A DNA stretch of 64,000 nucleotides from NCBI GenBank assembly GCA_014905825.1, contig JACGCN010000015.1, positions 930,001 through 994,000 on the forward strand, written 5' to 3'. Both the position numbers and the translations under genes were made by a program. Shown one piece after another: positions 1 through 11,446 of this stretch; the stretch's first letter is position 1; every line of letters starts with the position of its first letter. The notes under the pieces were generated by a model. It made no database searches. It saw nothing but the letters and a program-made list of their open reading frames with translations, and was not told where the DNA came from. Source of the DNA: Lyophyllum atratum (taxonomy: Eukaryota > Basidiomycota > Agaricomycetes > Agaricales > Lyophyllaceae).

Positions 1-158
1 TTGGAAATCAACAAGCGACAACAGATGAGGATTGAGCATCATTTGTAGTCGGTCGATTTCTTTCACCTTTCCTCCATCTCCTCCCCGAAGCATTAGCTTG
101 CTTCTTGCACCCCGAGCCTTGGATCTCTCCCCCCTCTGGTCCTCTCATACACTCCGCA

Positions 159-2656
159 ATGGCATCCCAAATCTCCCAGCAGTACGCATGTCAGTTTGTA
201 ATTTTTTTTTCTTACTAGATGGAACACGTGCCCCTTGTAATCGTCCTGGAGGATCTCGGACGGGGGCGAGATGCGATGGATTTCGGCGGTCGTAGCCTCA
301 TATTCACTTTTATCATTCGAGAAGCGAGTTCGATCCGAAGAACTGACGCCCACCTCTTTTCCTGCAGTTCGTGCACAAAAATCACTCGGTCTCGTCAATG
401 GTACACCCAACTATGACCTCGTACCAGGCTTTGCAGGCCCCGACGTCCCAGCGCGCACATTCCACTATAGTGCTGATGGCCGACTTTTCGCTTATGCCTT
501 GCCCACTGTGTGCGTCCTCGTGTCTCTTCCCCGTGCTGATCCGTGTTCGATCCTGACACCGCCGTCTTTGTAGGGTGCGGATATACCAGGCAGAGGGTGC
601 CCAGCTCCTTCAGGAGCTCCCCCTTCCAAACATCGTCGAGCTCCGCTTCTCCCCCCGCGGAACATACATCTCGACCTGGGAACGCCCTGGTACGTCGCAC
701 AGACCCCATCCGCATTCGCAGCTTTTCTTACACGACTCTATAGTTAAATTAGAAGACGGCTCCCAACACAAAAACCTCCGGATTTTCTCTGCCTCCACTG
801 GCGAAGAGCTCACCTCCTTTTCTCAAAAGTCCCTGGAGGGCTGGGACGTCCAGTACACCATCTCCGAGTCCCACGCCATCCGACTCGTCTCGTCCGAGAT
901 CCAGGTGTACCGTCCCGCCGAATGGTCCAAGGGCATTGTGGATAAACTCAAGGTCGAGGGCGCTACCAGTGTCAATCTCAGCCCGGGCCTGAACCCCTCG
1001 GTTGCGGTTTTTGTGGCCGAGAAAAAGGTTTGTCAAGGCGTGCTATTAATAGACCTGCAGTTTGTAACCCCTTTTCATAGGGTGCTCCCGCTAGCATCAA
1101 GATCTATGGGCTCCTGACCCTCGCTGGTGCCCCGACGTGCCAGAAGTCGTTCTTCAAGGCTGATCGTGCGCAGATCAAGTGGAACACGCTTGGGACGCAG
1201 GTGTTGCTGCTGACTCAGACCGAGGTCGATAATACTAACAAGAGCTATTATGGAGAGACTGGCATGTACTTGCTGAGTGCTGCTGGAAACTTCGATTGCC
1301 GCATCACCCTCGACAAGGATGGGCCCATCCACGACTTTGCCTGGAGCCCGAACTCGAAGGAGTTCGGAGTGGTGTATGGATGTGCGTTCCCACTACTTTT
1401 TTTCCTCTGCGGCACGTGGCTGACATTTGTTCCCCAGATATGCCAGCCAAGACCATGATCTTTGACCAGCGTGTCCGAACCCTGCACGACTTCGGCGCCT
1501 CCCCCGTCAACACCATCTCCTTCAACCCCCAAGGCCGCCTCCTGCTCCTAGCCGGCTTCGGTAACCTAGCCGGGAAGATCGACGTCATCGACCGCCGCAC
1601 CCTCCGCAAAGTCTGCACCATCGACGCCCCCAACACCTCCCACTGCGAATGGTCCCCCGACGGCCGCTTCATCCTCACCGCCACCCTCTCCCCGCGCCTC
1701 CGCGTGGACAACGGCGTGAAGATCTGGCACTGCTCCGGCCCGCTCCTCCACGCGCAAGCCACCGAGGAGCTCTACCAGGTCTCGTGGCGCCCCAGCCCCG
1801 TCGACGCCGTGCAGCCCTTTGGACAGCACGTGCCGCAGGCGCCGCCGCCTAGCGAGAGCGTGCGGAACCTCGCGGCGGTGCAGAAGCCCGCGCCGTCGAA
1901 GCCGGCGGGGGCGTACCGGCCTCCTGGGGCAAGGGGTTTGGCGACGCCTGCGCATTTTAAGAGGGAGGACGAGGGCGGCGCGATGCGGGTGCCGACGAAT
2001 GGGGCTGCGACGCCTCCGAGGGTGTTCAATAATAGGAGCCCGCACCCGCCTGGTGCGGCTCCGCCCAATGGGCACCCGCACCAGCAGCAGGGGCAGGGGC
2101 AGTATGGCCCGCAGAATGGGGGTGGTGGGTATTATGGACGGGATGGAGGACGGGATGGGGGGCGGAGGCAGGTGCCTGGGGCGCCGCATCAGCATGGGCA
2201 TGGTGCGTCGCCGGGGCCTGGCGGGGTGGGTCCGGATGGAGACAAGAAGGGGATGAGGAAGAGGAAGGGGGGGAAGAAGGATGGGCCGCAGGGACCGGGC
2301 GGGCAGGAGGTTGCGGTGGAGAGTGCGCAGGTTAGCGGGACGACTACGCCGGTGGTGGTGCAGGAGCTGGTGGTGAATGTGGAGGTGGCGGAGCCGGTTA
2401 CGCCTGGGTTGGATAGTGGGATGCTGGATCCGGTTGCGAAGAAGGCGCGGAACCTTAATAAGAAGGTACGTCGCTCCCCCTTGTTCATGGTGGTGGGATG
2501 TGCTGATGATTTCGGTTTTTATAGCTCAAGGCTATAGATGAGCTTAAGGAGAAGGCGAGGAGGGGCGAGCGGCTTGAGGCGACGCAGCTCCGCAAAATGG
2601 AGGGCGAGGCGGAGATTAGGAAGGAGCTTTCTGGGCTGGGTGTCACGTCGCCCTGA
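159..2656 (+). CDS. Eukaryotic translation initiation factor 2A (eIF2A)
   Basis: Seven exons close in frame: 159-189, 368-509, 574-689, 744-1027, 1081-1381, 1438-2465, 2525-2656 (677 aa). The start ATG opens MASQISQQYAFRAQK, as expected for eIF2A N-termini, and splicing yields QYAFRAQKSLGLVNG. Residues about 1-430 form the eIF2A beta-propeller (motifs ALPTVVRIYQ, YISTWERP, FAWSPNSKEFGVVYG, CEWSPDGRFILTATLSPRLR). A low-complexity Gly/Pro/Gln-rich linker follows, with a basic patch (KKGMRKRKGGKKDG) and a C-terminal charged helix (LKAIDELKEKARRGERLEA). The family is a cytoplasmic WD40-like factor that delivers initiator tRNA or binds ribosomes under non-canonical conditions. The family call is very secure; only the first short exon is less certain. 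Confidence 0.95.
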
Positions 2657-3203
2657 TTGTGTTCTTTTCTTATGAGGACCTTTATACGTACACGTACATG
2701 CTGTCATATGCACCTAGTAGGCGGGGGGAAGCGTAACTCCCTGCCCGTCTTTGGTTGATGCTGGTTGTGTGGTTTGGGTTCTGGTCTGCTGGCTTCGTCT
2801 CTACGCTGTCGTTTTGTCCCCCATGTTGGTACATGTTATGTTATGCACATAGAAGGTTTTTTTTAGTGGGCTGTTGGTTTGTGGATGTGTGTGTCAGTGT
2901 CGAGAGATATGATGATGTTCTGCGCACGATCGACCGCAATGTGCTGGTCATGTAGGTTGACTATCAAGTTAGGTTTATGCCCTTTACGAAACATCACGCA
3001 TGCGAACCTTGTGAGTCGCAGAGGAATGCCGTGTCGGTTTGCAAGTTGCAACGAAGGTAGTACTACTCAAAGACCGGTGCCTTCTCTTTCGTCAAACCCA
3101 TGGCGCGATTATGTACGGTTTACTTGCAGGCTTCATCAAGCTTGATGCCATGACATATCTACCTTGCCTTACGGGGTCGTCTTGGCACTAATGATATTTC
3201 CCT
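2657..3203. other. Intergenic region between eIF2A and TPR gene 1
   Basis: Convergent 3' ends of a plus-strand gene and a minus-strand gene. The sequence is T/G-rich with short open frames only. I see no gene, repeat or RNA here. Confidence 0.5.
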
Positions 3204-5335
3204 TTACTTAGAATCGAGCAATGTGTCAAGCTTCGCTTGACGTTCAGGGAAATCGGGATGATCCAGAGGGGTGCCATCCCGGGCAGATTGTAAGTACCTC
3301 AGGGCAGCGTCGAAGTCAGCTGGGGTACCAAACCTCTTATAACGAACGGCGTAGGACTCTGCCAGCTCTGCTTCGCGCTCCGCGCGCTCTAGATGATCTG
3401 AAGGGGTGTTATCAACCGCAGCCTTCCTATACAGAAGTGCGGCTTCGAGACCATCTGGCACACCCGACTCCAGATACCGCTCGTGATATGCTTCCCCGAG
3501 AGCAGACTGCGATTTCGGGAGGTGAGGATGACCGGGGGGTGTTCCGTCCACAGCACGTTGTGCGTATTGGAGAGCAGGTTCGAGGTGATCCTTTTCGCCA
3601 AGCTTATGCCAGCACACATGTATCTGTGATAGGCGGCGCTGACGAGTCTCAAGCTCTGGGTGACCTTCTGGTGTGTTATCATGGGCAACTTTCGCATAGC
3701 GGAAAGCATTTTCAAGATCACTTATGGCACCCATTCGTTTGAAGGCATGCATATAGACATATGCGAGGGATGATTGATGGTCTGGAAGGTCTGCGTGGTC
3801 GCTGGGGGTTGTGTCCACAGCTCCTTTGACGAGGGTGATAGCTGCTTGGTAATCGTCCCGTACCCCAAGTCTGAGGAAGCGATCCATGTGTGACAGGCCC
3901 AGATTCATTTGACGCCAAACTGTGTCTGGATCACCTGCGGAGGTGGCGTCCAACGCAGTTTTATCTAATTCTAGGGCAGCATCCAAGTCCCTAAGATCTC
4001 CATATCGCAGATAACGGTCGGTATGACATGATGAAAGGGCAGCCTGGCGGTCTGAGAGGCAAGGATGATCCTTTGGTGTAGAGGCTAAGGCCGCTTCCTT
4101 GTAGAAGAAAGCTGCGTCAAGGTCATCGGAGATTTCGAGTCTTTGGTAACGAAGTGTATACACCGCTCCGAGACCTGCTTGTTCAAGTTGGCGAGCGAAA
4201 TCAGGGTGGCCTTCCGGTAGACCATCCAGGGCAGCTTTACGGTAATGGAAAGCTGCCTCAAGATCGTCAAGAGAATCAAGTCTCTGGAAGCGGTCGACAT
4301 ATGTTTCTGCTAAGTTTGCTTGACGGTTGGGTAGCTCGGGATGGCCTAGAGGTGTGGCATCGAGGACTTCTTTATTGAGCTTCAGGGCAACATCGAGGTC
4401 TTCTAAGTTCCCAAGCCGCAGGAAGCGTCGTTTACGCACTGCGGCTAGATCGGTCATTCGATAGAGCAAATGAGAATGATCTGCAGGGGTAGCGTCGACA
4501 GCTGCTTGATAATACTTCACAGCAGCTTGGAGATCGTCGACGGTACCAAATCTCTCGTAAAATTCGAACAATGCACCACCTAACTTCCCCTGATAGCTCG
4601 GGTGATCCGGATGGTTGGCGGGGGTACCACTGAGGGCAGCCTCTCCGTAGCTGAGAGACGTCTGAAGGTCGACCAATTCACCCAGTCGGCAATAACGTTC
4701 GAGGAAAAAAGTGCCCATTCGACTCTGGACGTCTGGCCAATATTCGTCATCGTGGGGTGTATTCCTCTCAACAGCTTTCATAAGATTCAAAGCGGTCTCC
4801 AGATCCTTGAGTGAGTCTAGTCTCCGGTAACAATTGGCGTGGACCTCGGCTAGCGACACTTGACGATCCAGAAATATCCCGCCATCCGGAAATGTCGCAT
4901 CGACTGCAGCCTCGGAGTACATAACAGCCATCTTTAGATCTTCAAGACTGCTAGTACTCTCGAATAGGGAATGGTATTTGTCACCGACTTCGGCGAGCTC
5001 CCATCCAAGGTCACCGTGCCCCAGTGGGCGATCTATGATGGTAGCCAACAGGGGAACAAGCTCGCTGGATAGTTGGGAGCGCGGATCATCGTTGGTCTGA
5101 GCAGCTTTCTAGAGACCAGTGTGAGTTGCATGCTTTCGTGCCTTTCTGAGGTAGTACTCGCTGTAGAGTCTGGGGCGCTCGACTCTCCATCATCTGTTGC
5201 CAGACCGGCGCCTGTGGTCCCATTATCGCCCCGGGTACTATGGGAGGATAGAGTTAGCGAATCCCAGTGTTTTGAACTCAACAAGTACCTGTCATCAAAG
5301 GTACTTCCGTCAATGGCGTCCGCAATCGTAGCCAT
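3204..5335 (-). CDS. TPR-array protein, copy 1 (13 repeats, no effector domain)
   Basis: Model: complement(3204-5104, 5158-5237, 5289-5335), 675 aa. The first exon encodes MATIADAIDGSTFDD and has the same length (47 nt) and phase as that of the neighbouring paralogue. The large exon holds 13 units of about 45 aa with the pattern DL-x-AA-x8-A-x3-TP-x2-HP-x3-RQ-x-LA-x2-Y-x2-R-x4-G. This is the degenerate TPR array common in Agaricomycetes, where such arrays often precede a C-terminal CHAT (caspase-like) peptidase domain. Here the protein ends directly after the last repeat, so it is a scaffold without a visible effector. No signal peptide or membrane segment is seen. The two 5' introns are inferred and less sure than the 3' exon. 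Confidence 0.8.
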
Positions 5336-5899
5336 GGCTGAGTGAGTATTCCGTATGCAGTCCGAGCATGCCAGTGAGATTCCCAAAGAAATTGATCCTC
5401 CGAGGCTCCGCCGCTGCGCTGAGGCGGGCCGTCGGGACTTCAAATTGTCAAGTCAGACTACGGTGCCACTGCCAACCAATCGCGCTGATGGTTGATCTGA
5501 AAAACCTCTGATAGGGCCTTGCCAGGACCCACCTCCCTCCCACGTACTCTGCCAAAACCTGCCAGTTTGCATCCCCTCTTGAGGAGATAGAGAGCGGCTA
5601 GAAGCAGACATGGTCGGAAGCATGATTTTTGCAACGTTAGAACTTAGTGTCTCTGGCAAAGGTAGGTGATCTGAGTCAGCTGAACAATTACGGTGGGTAA
5701 AACCGGGACCTATCACATAGAAACCACTGCAAATGTACAAAGTTCGTTGTACTCGAGTATAAGTCTAAACATTCCTTCATTTCAAAGAGCCACCTTACGC
5801 AAAAACGATATTGTATCTCGTCACCATCTATGTGAGTTATACATATTCTAACGGAATGACCTCAACTATGAAGTACCAGATCCGATAGCAGTACACGGC
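5336..5899. other. Intergenic region between the two TPR genes
   Basis: This holds the presumed promoter of TPR copy 1 and the 3' end of TPR copy 2. Only short ORFs in unrelated frames are present; I see no further gene. Confidence 0.5.
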
Positions 5900-8218
5900 T
5901 CAATAAGACGGCGCAGGCAGTATATGGAGCCATGAATCTAGGTGATTTCTATGATAATGGGGTTGGAGTAATGCCCTAAGCTTCGATTCTCGCTCGGGAA
6001 AATCTCGATGATTGAAAGGGGTGTTATCTCGTCCATACTGGCTGTAGCGCACAGCAGCATCGAAGTCATCTGGTTCGCCGAACCTTTCGAAGCGAGCACT
6101 GTAGGATTGCGCTAGTTCTGACTGATACTTGGGAAGATCCGGATGGCCTAGAGGCGTATTATCCATCGCAGTTTTTCTATAGAAGAACGCAGCCTCAAGG
6201 TCTTCGAGGCTTGCAGATTTGAGAAAACGCTGATGATGTGCCTCTGCTACGACAGCGTGATATTTGGGGAGACGTGGGCCACTAGCGGGTATGCTCCCCA
6301 TTGCGGTAGTGGCCAGATTTAGAGCAGCTTCAAGGTCTTCAGAAGCATTGGATATTCTGTAGTGATTGAGATATGAGACCGCACCATTCAGCTGAATCTG
6401 AGGTAAGGCTAGGTGACTAGCAGGCGTGTTTTCGATAGCAGCCAGGGATAAACAAAGTGAGGTTTCAAGGTGATCCTTTCCACCTAGTTTTTGGTACCAG
6501 AGACCGTGTACTTCAGATAAGAGACACTGTCGACCTGGTAGGTCTGGATGCTCTATGGGAGTGCTCTCAAGAGCAGATTTCGCAAGTCTGAAAGCATTTT
6601 CAAGGGCGGGTAATGCATCCTCTCGCTTGAAGCAATGGAGATAGCAGTCTGCTAGGTCTGACTGATACTCTGGCAGATCCGCGTGATCATTAGGTATGTT
6701 ATCCACCGTTTCCTCCAATAGGCTGACAGCTGCCTCAAGATCATGTGTAATCCCAAGTCTTTCGTAGCGATCCACATATGAGACCGCCAGATTGTCTTGA
6801 AGGCAAGGTATGAGTGGATCACCCACAGGCGTATTGTCCAGGGCAGCTCCACTCAACCGTAAGGCTGCATTCATGTCGTCCAAGTCACCAAACCTCAAGT
6901 AACGGACTTTGTATGATGTTGCAAGAGAGGCCTGACGGGCTGCAAGGCTGGGATGACCAATAGGCGTCGCATTTACAGCTGCTTTCTTGTGGAATAGAGC
7001 CACTTCGAGGTCATCTAGGCACTGAAACCTTTGATACCGTAGTGCGTATGCACACCCTAGGCCATGTTGTTGGTGAGCGGAGTCAAGATGACGTTGAAGC
7101 GGACCATCCATTGCAGCTTGACGGTAATGGATGTCTGCTTCGAGATCATGAAGTGTGCCAAGTCGCTGGAAGCGTACACTGTGCACGACTGCCAAACTTC
7201 CCAGGCGCGCTGGCAATTCAGGATCGCCAGGGGGAGTGGCGTATAAAATAGCTTTTTCAAGGCTGAGAGCGGCGTCTAAGTCATCAAGATTTCCGAGCCG
7301 CTCGAAGCGGCTGATGTAGGCTAGAGCTAAATTCTCTTGTCGGTCAAGCAAGCAGGGATGATCTGCAGGTGTGCTGTCAATGGACAGTTTGAAAAGTTTC
7401 AAAGCAGCCTCAAGGTCTTCGATGGCACCAAGTTTTTGGTGGAATTCAAATAAGACCGAAGCTAACCGATCCAGAAGATCTGAGTACCTGGGCGAATCGG
7501 CCGACGTAGCGCTGAGAGCGACCTCACTTAATACAAGCGATTCTTGAAGGTCATTCAATGTACCAAGGCGTCGATAGCGGATAAGGTGGTAGTTGCCTAG
7601 TCGTGTCTGGACATCAGGCCGATTGGCGGCACTCAGGGGTGTTTGATCCAGAACCGCGTTCGTAACTTTCAGAGCGTCTTCAAGGTCCTCAAACGAGTCG
7701 AATCGTCTGAAACGAGAGGCATACACCCTTGCCAGAGCGACTTGGCGATCCAAGAGAGATGGTCTATCACCAGGAGCCGTCCCACTGACGGCAGCCTCCT
7801 GGTATATCATCGCCATCTTGAGATCCTCCAGATTATCCATATTGTCGTATCGAGCATGGTATTTACGTCCGAGTCTGTCGAGGACCTACGCAAGATCAGG
7901 GTCACCTAATGGCATTATTTCTGCAGCTATATTCCTCTCGAGAACGATGTCTTGGGACAATTGTGAACTAATCGCATCCATAGGCCGAAATGCTGCCTAA
8001 GAGTAACGATCTACTGAGTATCATTCTCTGAAATTACCATAGGACTCTCACCGTCTCTTTGGGATGCGCTTGATCTTGGTATGCCGGCGAGCTATCATTA
8101 GCGAAGGCGTTACTGTACATTTGTGAGGTAAACAAAGTTCTTGGCTTGAACTTATCAGGGTTAAATCTCACCTTTCGAACTGATCGTTTGCATGCGTAGC
8201 TTCCGAGTTCGCTGCCAT
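5900..8218 (-). pseudogene. TPR-array protein, copy 2 (14 repeats), interrupted by an in-frame TAG
   Basis: Model: complement(5900-7996, 8052-8091, 8172-8218), 728 codons in one frame. Exon 1 encodes MAANSEATHANDQFE and matches copy 1 in length and phase. The frame is open to the end except for one TAG at 7886-7888. Aligned with copy 1, LGHGDLGWELAEVGDKYHS matches LGDPDLA-stop-VLDRLGRKYHA without a gap, so the stop replaces a Trp (TGG to TAG). Translation could restart at the Met at 7840, giving a 646-aa protein with the repeats but without the conserved N-terminus. The array has one more repeat than copy 1. It is either a young pseudogene, an allele-specific null, a read-through gene or a sequencing error. 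Confidence 0.75.
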
Positions 8219-8438
8219 TTCGAAATGTGAGCGGATGTCGATGATGGCTGATGATGGGAGTTGAAAAGAAAAAGATGTTCATCGAGTTCCAACGAGAAGG
8301 TCAGGTGACAAGCATCTAACTCAGCAGAGCGTGCGTCGTGCGATAACATCCGTATCGTTCATCCCGTAAACGTAGGCGTAATTACAGATGTGGACATAAC
8401 GCGTCTCGAAGCCATGGCCTGCGGAGACCCACCTTACT

Positions 8439-9409
8439 TCAAGTTGGTATCAAGTCGAGACGGAAATTTAATACGGCAAATTTGATCAACCCAAATCTGA
8501 CCCGAACGTACTCCCGCGCCTGCACCCATCCATGCTTCTTATACATGTCGATTGCAGGCCGCTGGAATTCGGTCGTCCCCAGCCAAACTGTTGGTAAGCG
8601 GTTCTTCTTAGCATGAGCGATAAGCGTCTTGACAAGCAGACCGGCGATCCCCATTCCTCGATAGTGCGGCGAAACGGCCATGCGTCGCAGCTCCCCACGG
8701 ATGATACCGTCCTTCTTCTGGCAGTCTAAAAATTTTGGTGTCTGCATTAGTATATGGAAAGGGTTGAGAAGAAAGACTCGTACCAAGACCGATGCACCCA
8801 ACAATTTCGGTACCCCTGCCATCTCTTGAAACGCATTCGACGACCCAGAACGCGCTCGGTCCCGACGCTGCGAATTCTTCGCGAGAAGGGCTAGTGGGCT
8901 CCAACCCATAGTATGTCGCGATATTGGCGAGATCTTCGCGCAGCGCGTTGAGGCAGTAGTCGATGAACCAGCGGGACATCATACGGCGGTTTCTTAAGAA
9001 TAGGCTGGTGATGCCTACCATTAACACGGCACCGAGGGCTCTGTGCTTCGGAGACAGGGTGAAAAGAGCGAGGCCTATAACGATGAAGATGTAGCAGATA
9101 TATGACTCGAGATTGAAAAGAGTCTTGGTCATAGCCAGGCGTCGAGGTGATCCGGCTGTAAAAGAAGCAAGGAGCAACGGCAACTAGTCAGTGAATTTCT
9201 CGATGGGACGTTGGTTATTACGCACGACCATTCGCCATCGCAAGCATGAAGAGTTCCCGTACTTGGGGTGCGTCCACTGGTCGGAAATATCTGATATGGA
9301 TCCCATGTTTCGTCACCACTGGGTCGGACTTGGAGGTTGTATTTGGTACTATGGGATGAGAGAGTGATTTCATCGAGATGATATCGCTGGAAACTGCGGA
9401 ATTATCCAC
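8439..9409 (-). CDS. NAT8-like GNAT acetyltransferase with membrane hairpin, copy 1
   Basis: Model: complement(8439-8725, 8784-9155, 9226-9409), 280 aa. The N-terminal GNAT strand and helix (HIRYFRPVDAPQVRELF, residues about 36-52) are followed by two hydrophobic segments (YICYIFIVIGLALFTL and LGAVLMVGITSLFL). The catalytic half then contains WVVECV, IVGCIGL and the acetyl-CoA motif A (RRMAVSPHYRGMGIAGLLV), ending with AIDMYKKHGWV. This split layout, with membrane helices inside the GNAT fold, is that of N-acetyltransferase 8 (NAT8/CML) proteins of the ER membrane, which acetylate cysteine conjugates or lysines. The substrate here is unknown. A second copy lies upstream with the same exon structure. 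An internal Met near residue 13 is an alternative start. Confidence 0.85.
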
Positions 9410-9972
9410 AGGGATGACTTGCTATCATAGGGTCTGTACGGCCATCAGGAAACGGAAACATGGGGTAAAATTGCCTCGGAAAAACATAGGCGGCGCGATC
9501 GCTTGGTAAGCCCATCCACACAATGTGAACGTCCTTTAGGAATCGCCTCCGTACTTGGCTGCAGCTGCGACTGACTTGATCATTTAAATGACCAGTGATT
9601 TATTAGGTATTCGGGGTTGAGCTCTATGAATGTAGAGAATCCAGAAGAACTTCCATGGTGGAGCTTTTGGGAGAATGATCGATCGACAATCCTCGGGCCG
9701 CGTTTCCGAGCAGCAACGCAAGAGGACCAGGACTCAGCAAATTCCCCGACGCTATGCATCGAACGTGGTAAATTTGTTATGCGTAGTACTGAGATGATCT
9801 TTTCCGCAGGGACTATATGAACGTTGCACTCTTGGAGCCATGCGACGCTTGACCGCACAGTGAATCGATATCCTTGCCATGATCAGAGTATAATATTTGA
9901 CTACAGGGAACAACTTATACGTGTCAATTCTTCAGTGGGAAGAGTACGTCAACAGCTTTTACATACCTTGGG
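9410..9972. other. Intergenic region between acetyltransferase copies
   Basis: Presumed promoter of copy 1 and 3' flank of copy 2. Two open frames (9580-9858 minus, 9617-9820 plus) overlap each other and look like nothing I recognise, so neither is called. Confidence 0.45.
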
Positions 9973-10915
9973 TCATGTTCGAGGTGGAGAATTCAGCTCG
10001 AGTCCATAGTGAATCAATACCACCTGGATGACCCCATATGCTTCGTGAATGACGTCTCTACCTGTTTCCAACCAGCCGAGCTTCTTGTACATGGTGATAG
10101 CAGTTTCTTGAAAATGAGTTGTCGTTAAGACGACCGCTGGTACTCCATGTTTTCGCGCATGCGCTATGAGAGTCCGGACGAGGAGTCCGGCGATGCCCTG
10201 CCTCCGATAATGAGGCGAAACGTTCATTCTGCGCAACTCCCCGCGAATGACACCGTTTTCATAACTACAATCTACATTGTAACTTGTTAATGGCTGCATA
10301 CGGAATGAGGAAATGTTTCTCACCCAGAGCGACGCACCCAATGATATCTGTACCAGCCGCATTGGGCAAATCTTGTTCGACGACCCAGAAACCGCTGGGG
10401 CCGGACGGCCCAAAGTCCTCAGTCCCGTCTCGTGCGGGTTGCATATGGTAATATGATGCAATGTCCGCGAGGTCCTCCGTAAGACACTTGTCATAGAAGT
10501 CGGTGAAAGACCTCGACAACAGGTATCGATAACCGAAGAGTGAACCCGTTACGGCGACTGACAGAACCCCTCCCAGGGCCATGTATATAGCCAAATGAGA
10601 AGCGATAGTGATCGAAAGTCCAGTTATCGTCAAAGCATACGCGATGTGGGCCGCTGGAGTGAGGAACATAGCATCGAGCGTGAGGCGACGCGGTGAACCA
10701 GCTAAACACATTTCCAACTCTTAAGAATGGTTCATTTAATCAAAGGAGAACCACGTACGACCGTTCGACATCGCGAACAGGAACAGTTCACGTACTTTAG
10801 CAGAGTCTGTTCTGCGAAAGTACCTGATACGAAGTCCATTTCTTATCAACAGCGACACGGCGCCAGTGGATGAAGCTCGAGAGCCATCAGGAATAAGATG
10901 GGAATTCGCAGGCAT
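9973..10915 (-). CDS. NAT8-like GNAT acetyltransferase with membrane hairpin, copy 2
   Basis: Model: complement(9973-10271, 10324-10701, 10759-10915), 277 aa, three exons with the same splice phases as copy 1. It shares LRIRYFRRTDSAKVREL at the N-terminus, the PGSPRRL junction between exons 1 and 2, two hydrophobic segments (residues about 60-115), WVVEQDL, IIGCVALG, the acetyl-CoA loop RRMNVSPHYRRQGIAGLLV and AITMYKKLGWL. The pair clearly arose by tandem duplication; the membrane-hairpin region has diverged most. The ATG at 10915 (MPANSHLIPDGS) is preferred over an in-frame ATG at 10984. The function is inferred from the NAT8 family: membrane-bound acetyl-CoA dependent N-acetylation, substrate unknown. 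Confidence 0.85.
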
Positions 10916-11446
10916 TGCTCGGCCGGGTCGGACGGTGACATGCAGCTTTATAAAGTACGGACAGTGTGCCTGCGATGTGATCATCTGGTGAGCGCTTGAT
11001 GAATGTCAACATCCAGGTCGGCCATGTGCATAGATTCTGCAGCGGACGAGTACTGTGTCTAGGCTCGGGAATTGAACACAGGCGTAATGCTATACGATGA
11101 GCGTGTCCAATGAAGTTCTGGGCGCTTGAGCTTAAGGTGCTGACGCGTGGGAGCTGATTGCAGAGAAAATAGGCGAACCGGCACATCAGGCGACTTTTTA
11201 GTCAGCCCACGGCCGGTCAAGCAGGATGTATTCATCACGGTAGGGCTAATGGGCTATTAAGATGAGGGACGATGTGAGGAGTGATGATACAAGGAAAAGA
11301 AGAAAAGGGTTCGACTCCCGGACAGGGATAAAATGGAAAAGAGGTGGATAAGTATTGATATTAGGTAGATGGGGCGTTCGAAGAAGGAGGAAGGTGGGGG
11401 GGGGGTACAATACTTTTGATAGTTAAGGAAGACAATGGGAGGAAAA
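10916..11446. other. Region between acetyltransferase copy 2 and the retroelement
   Basis: Contains the acetyltransferase promoter and, to its right, the 3' untranslated part of the retroelement. A purine-rich tract with a run of nine or more G lies near 11396-11405. I could not place the element boundary: no long direct or inverted repeat with the 15.73-15.95 kb flank was found by eye. Confidence 0.4.

Noticed and set aside
11305..11325. GGGTTCGACTCCCG resembling a tRNA T arm
   Set aside because: No acceptor, D or anticodon stems could be folded around it.
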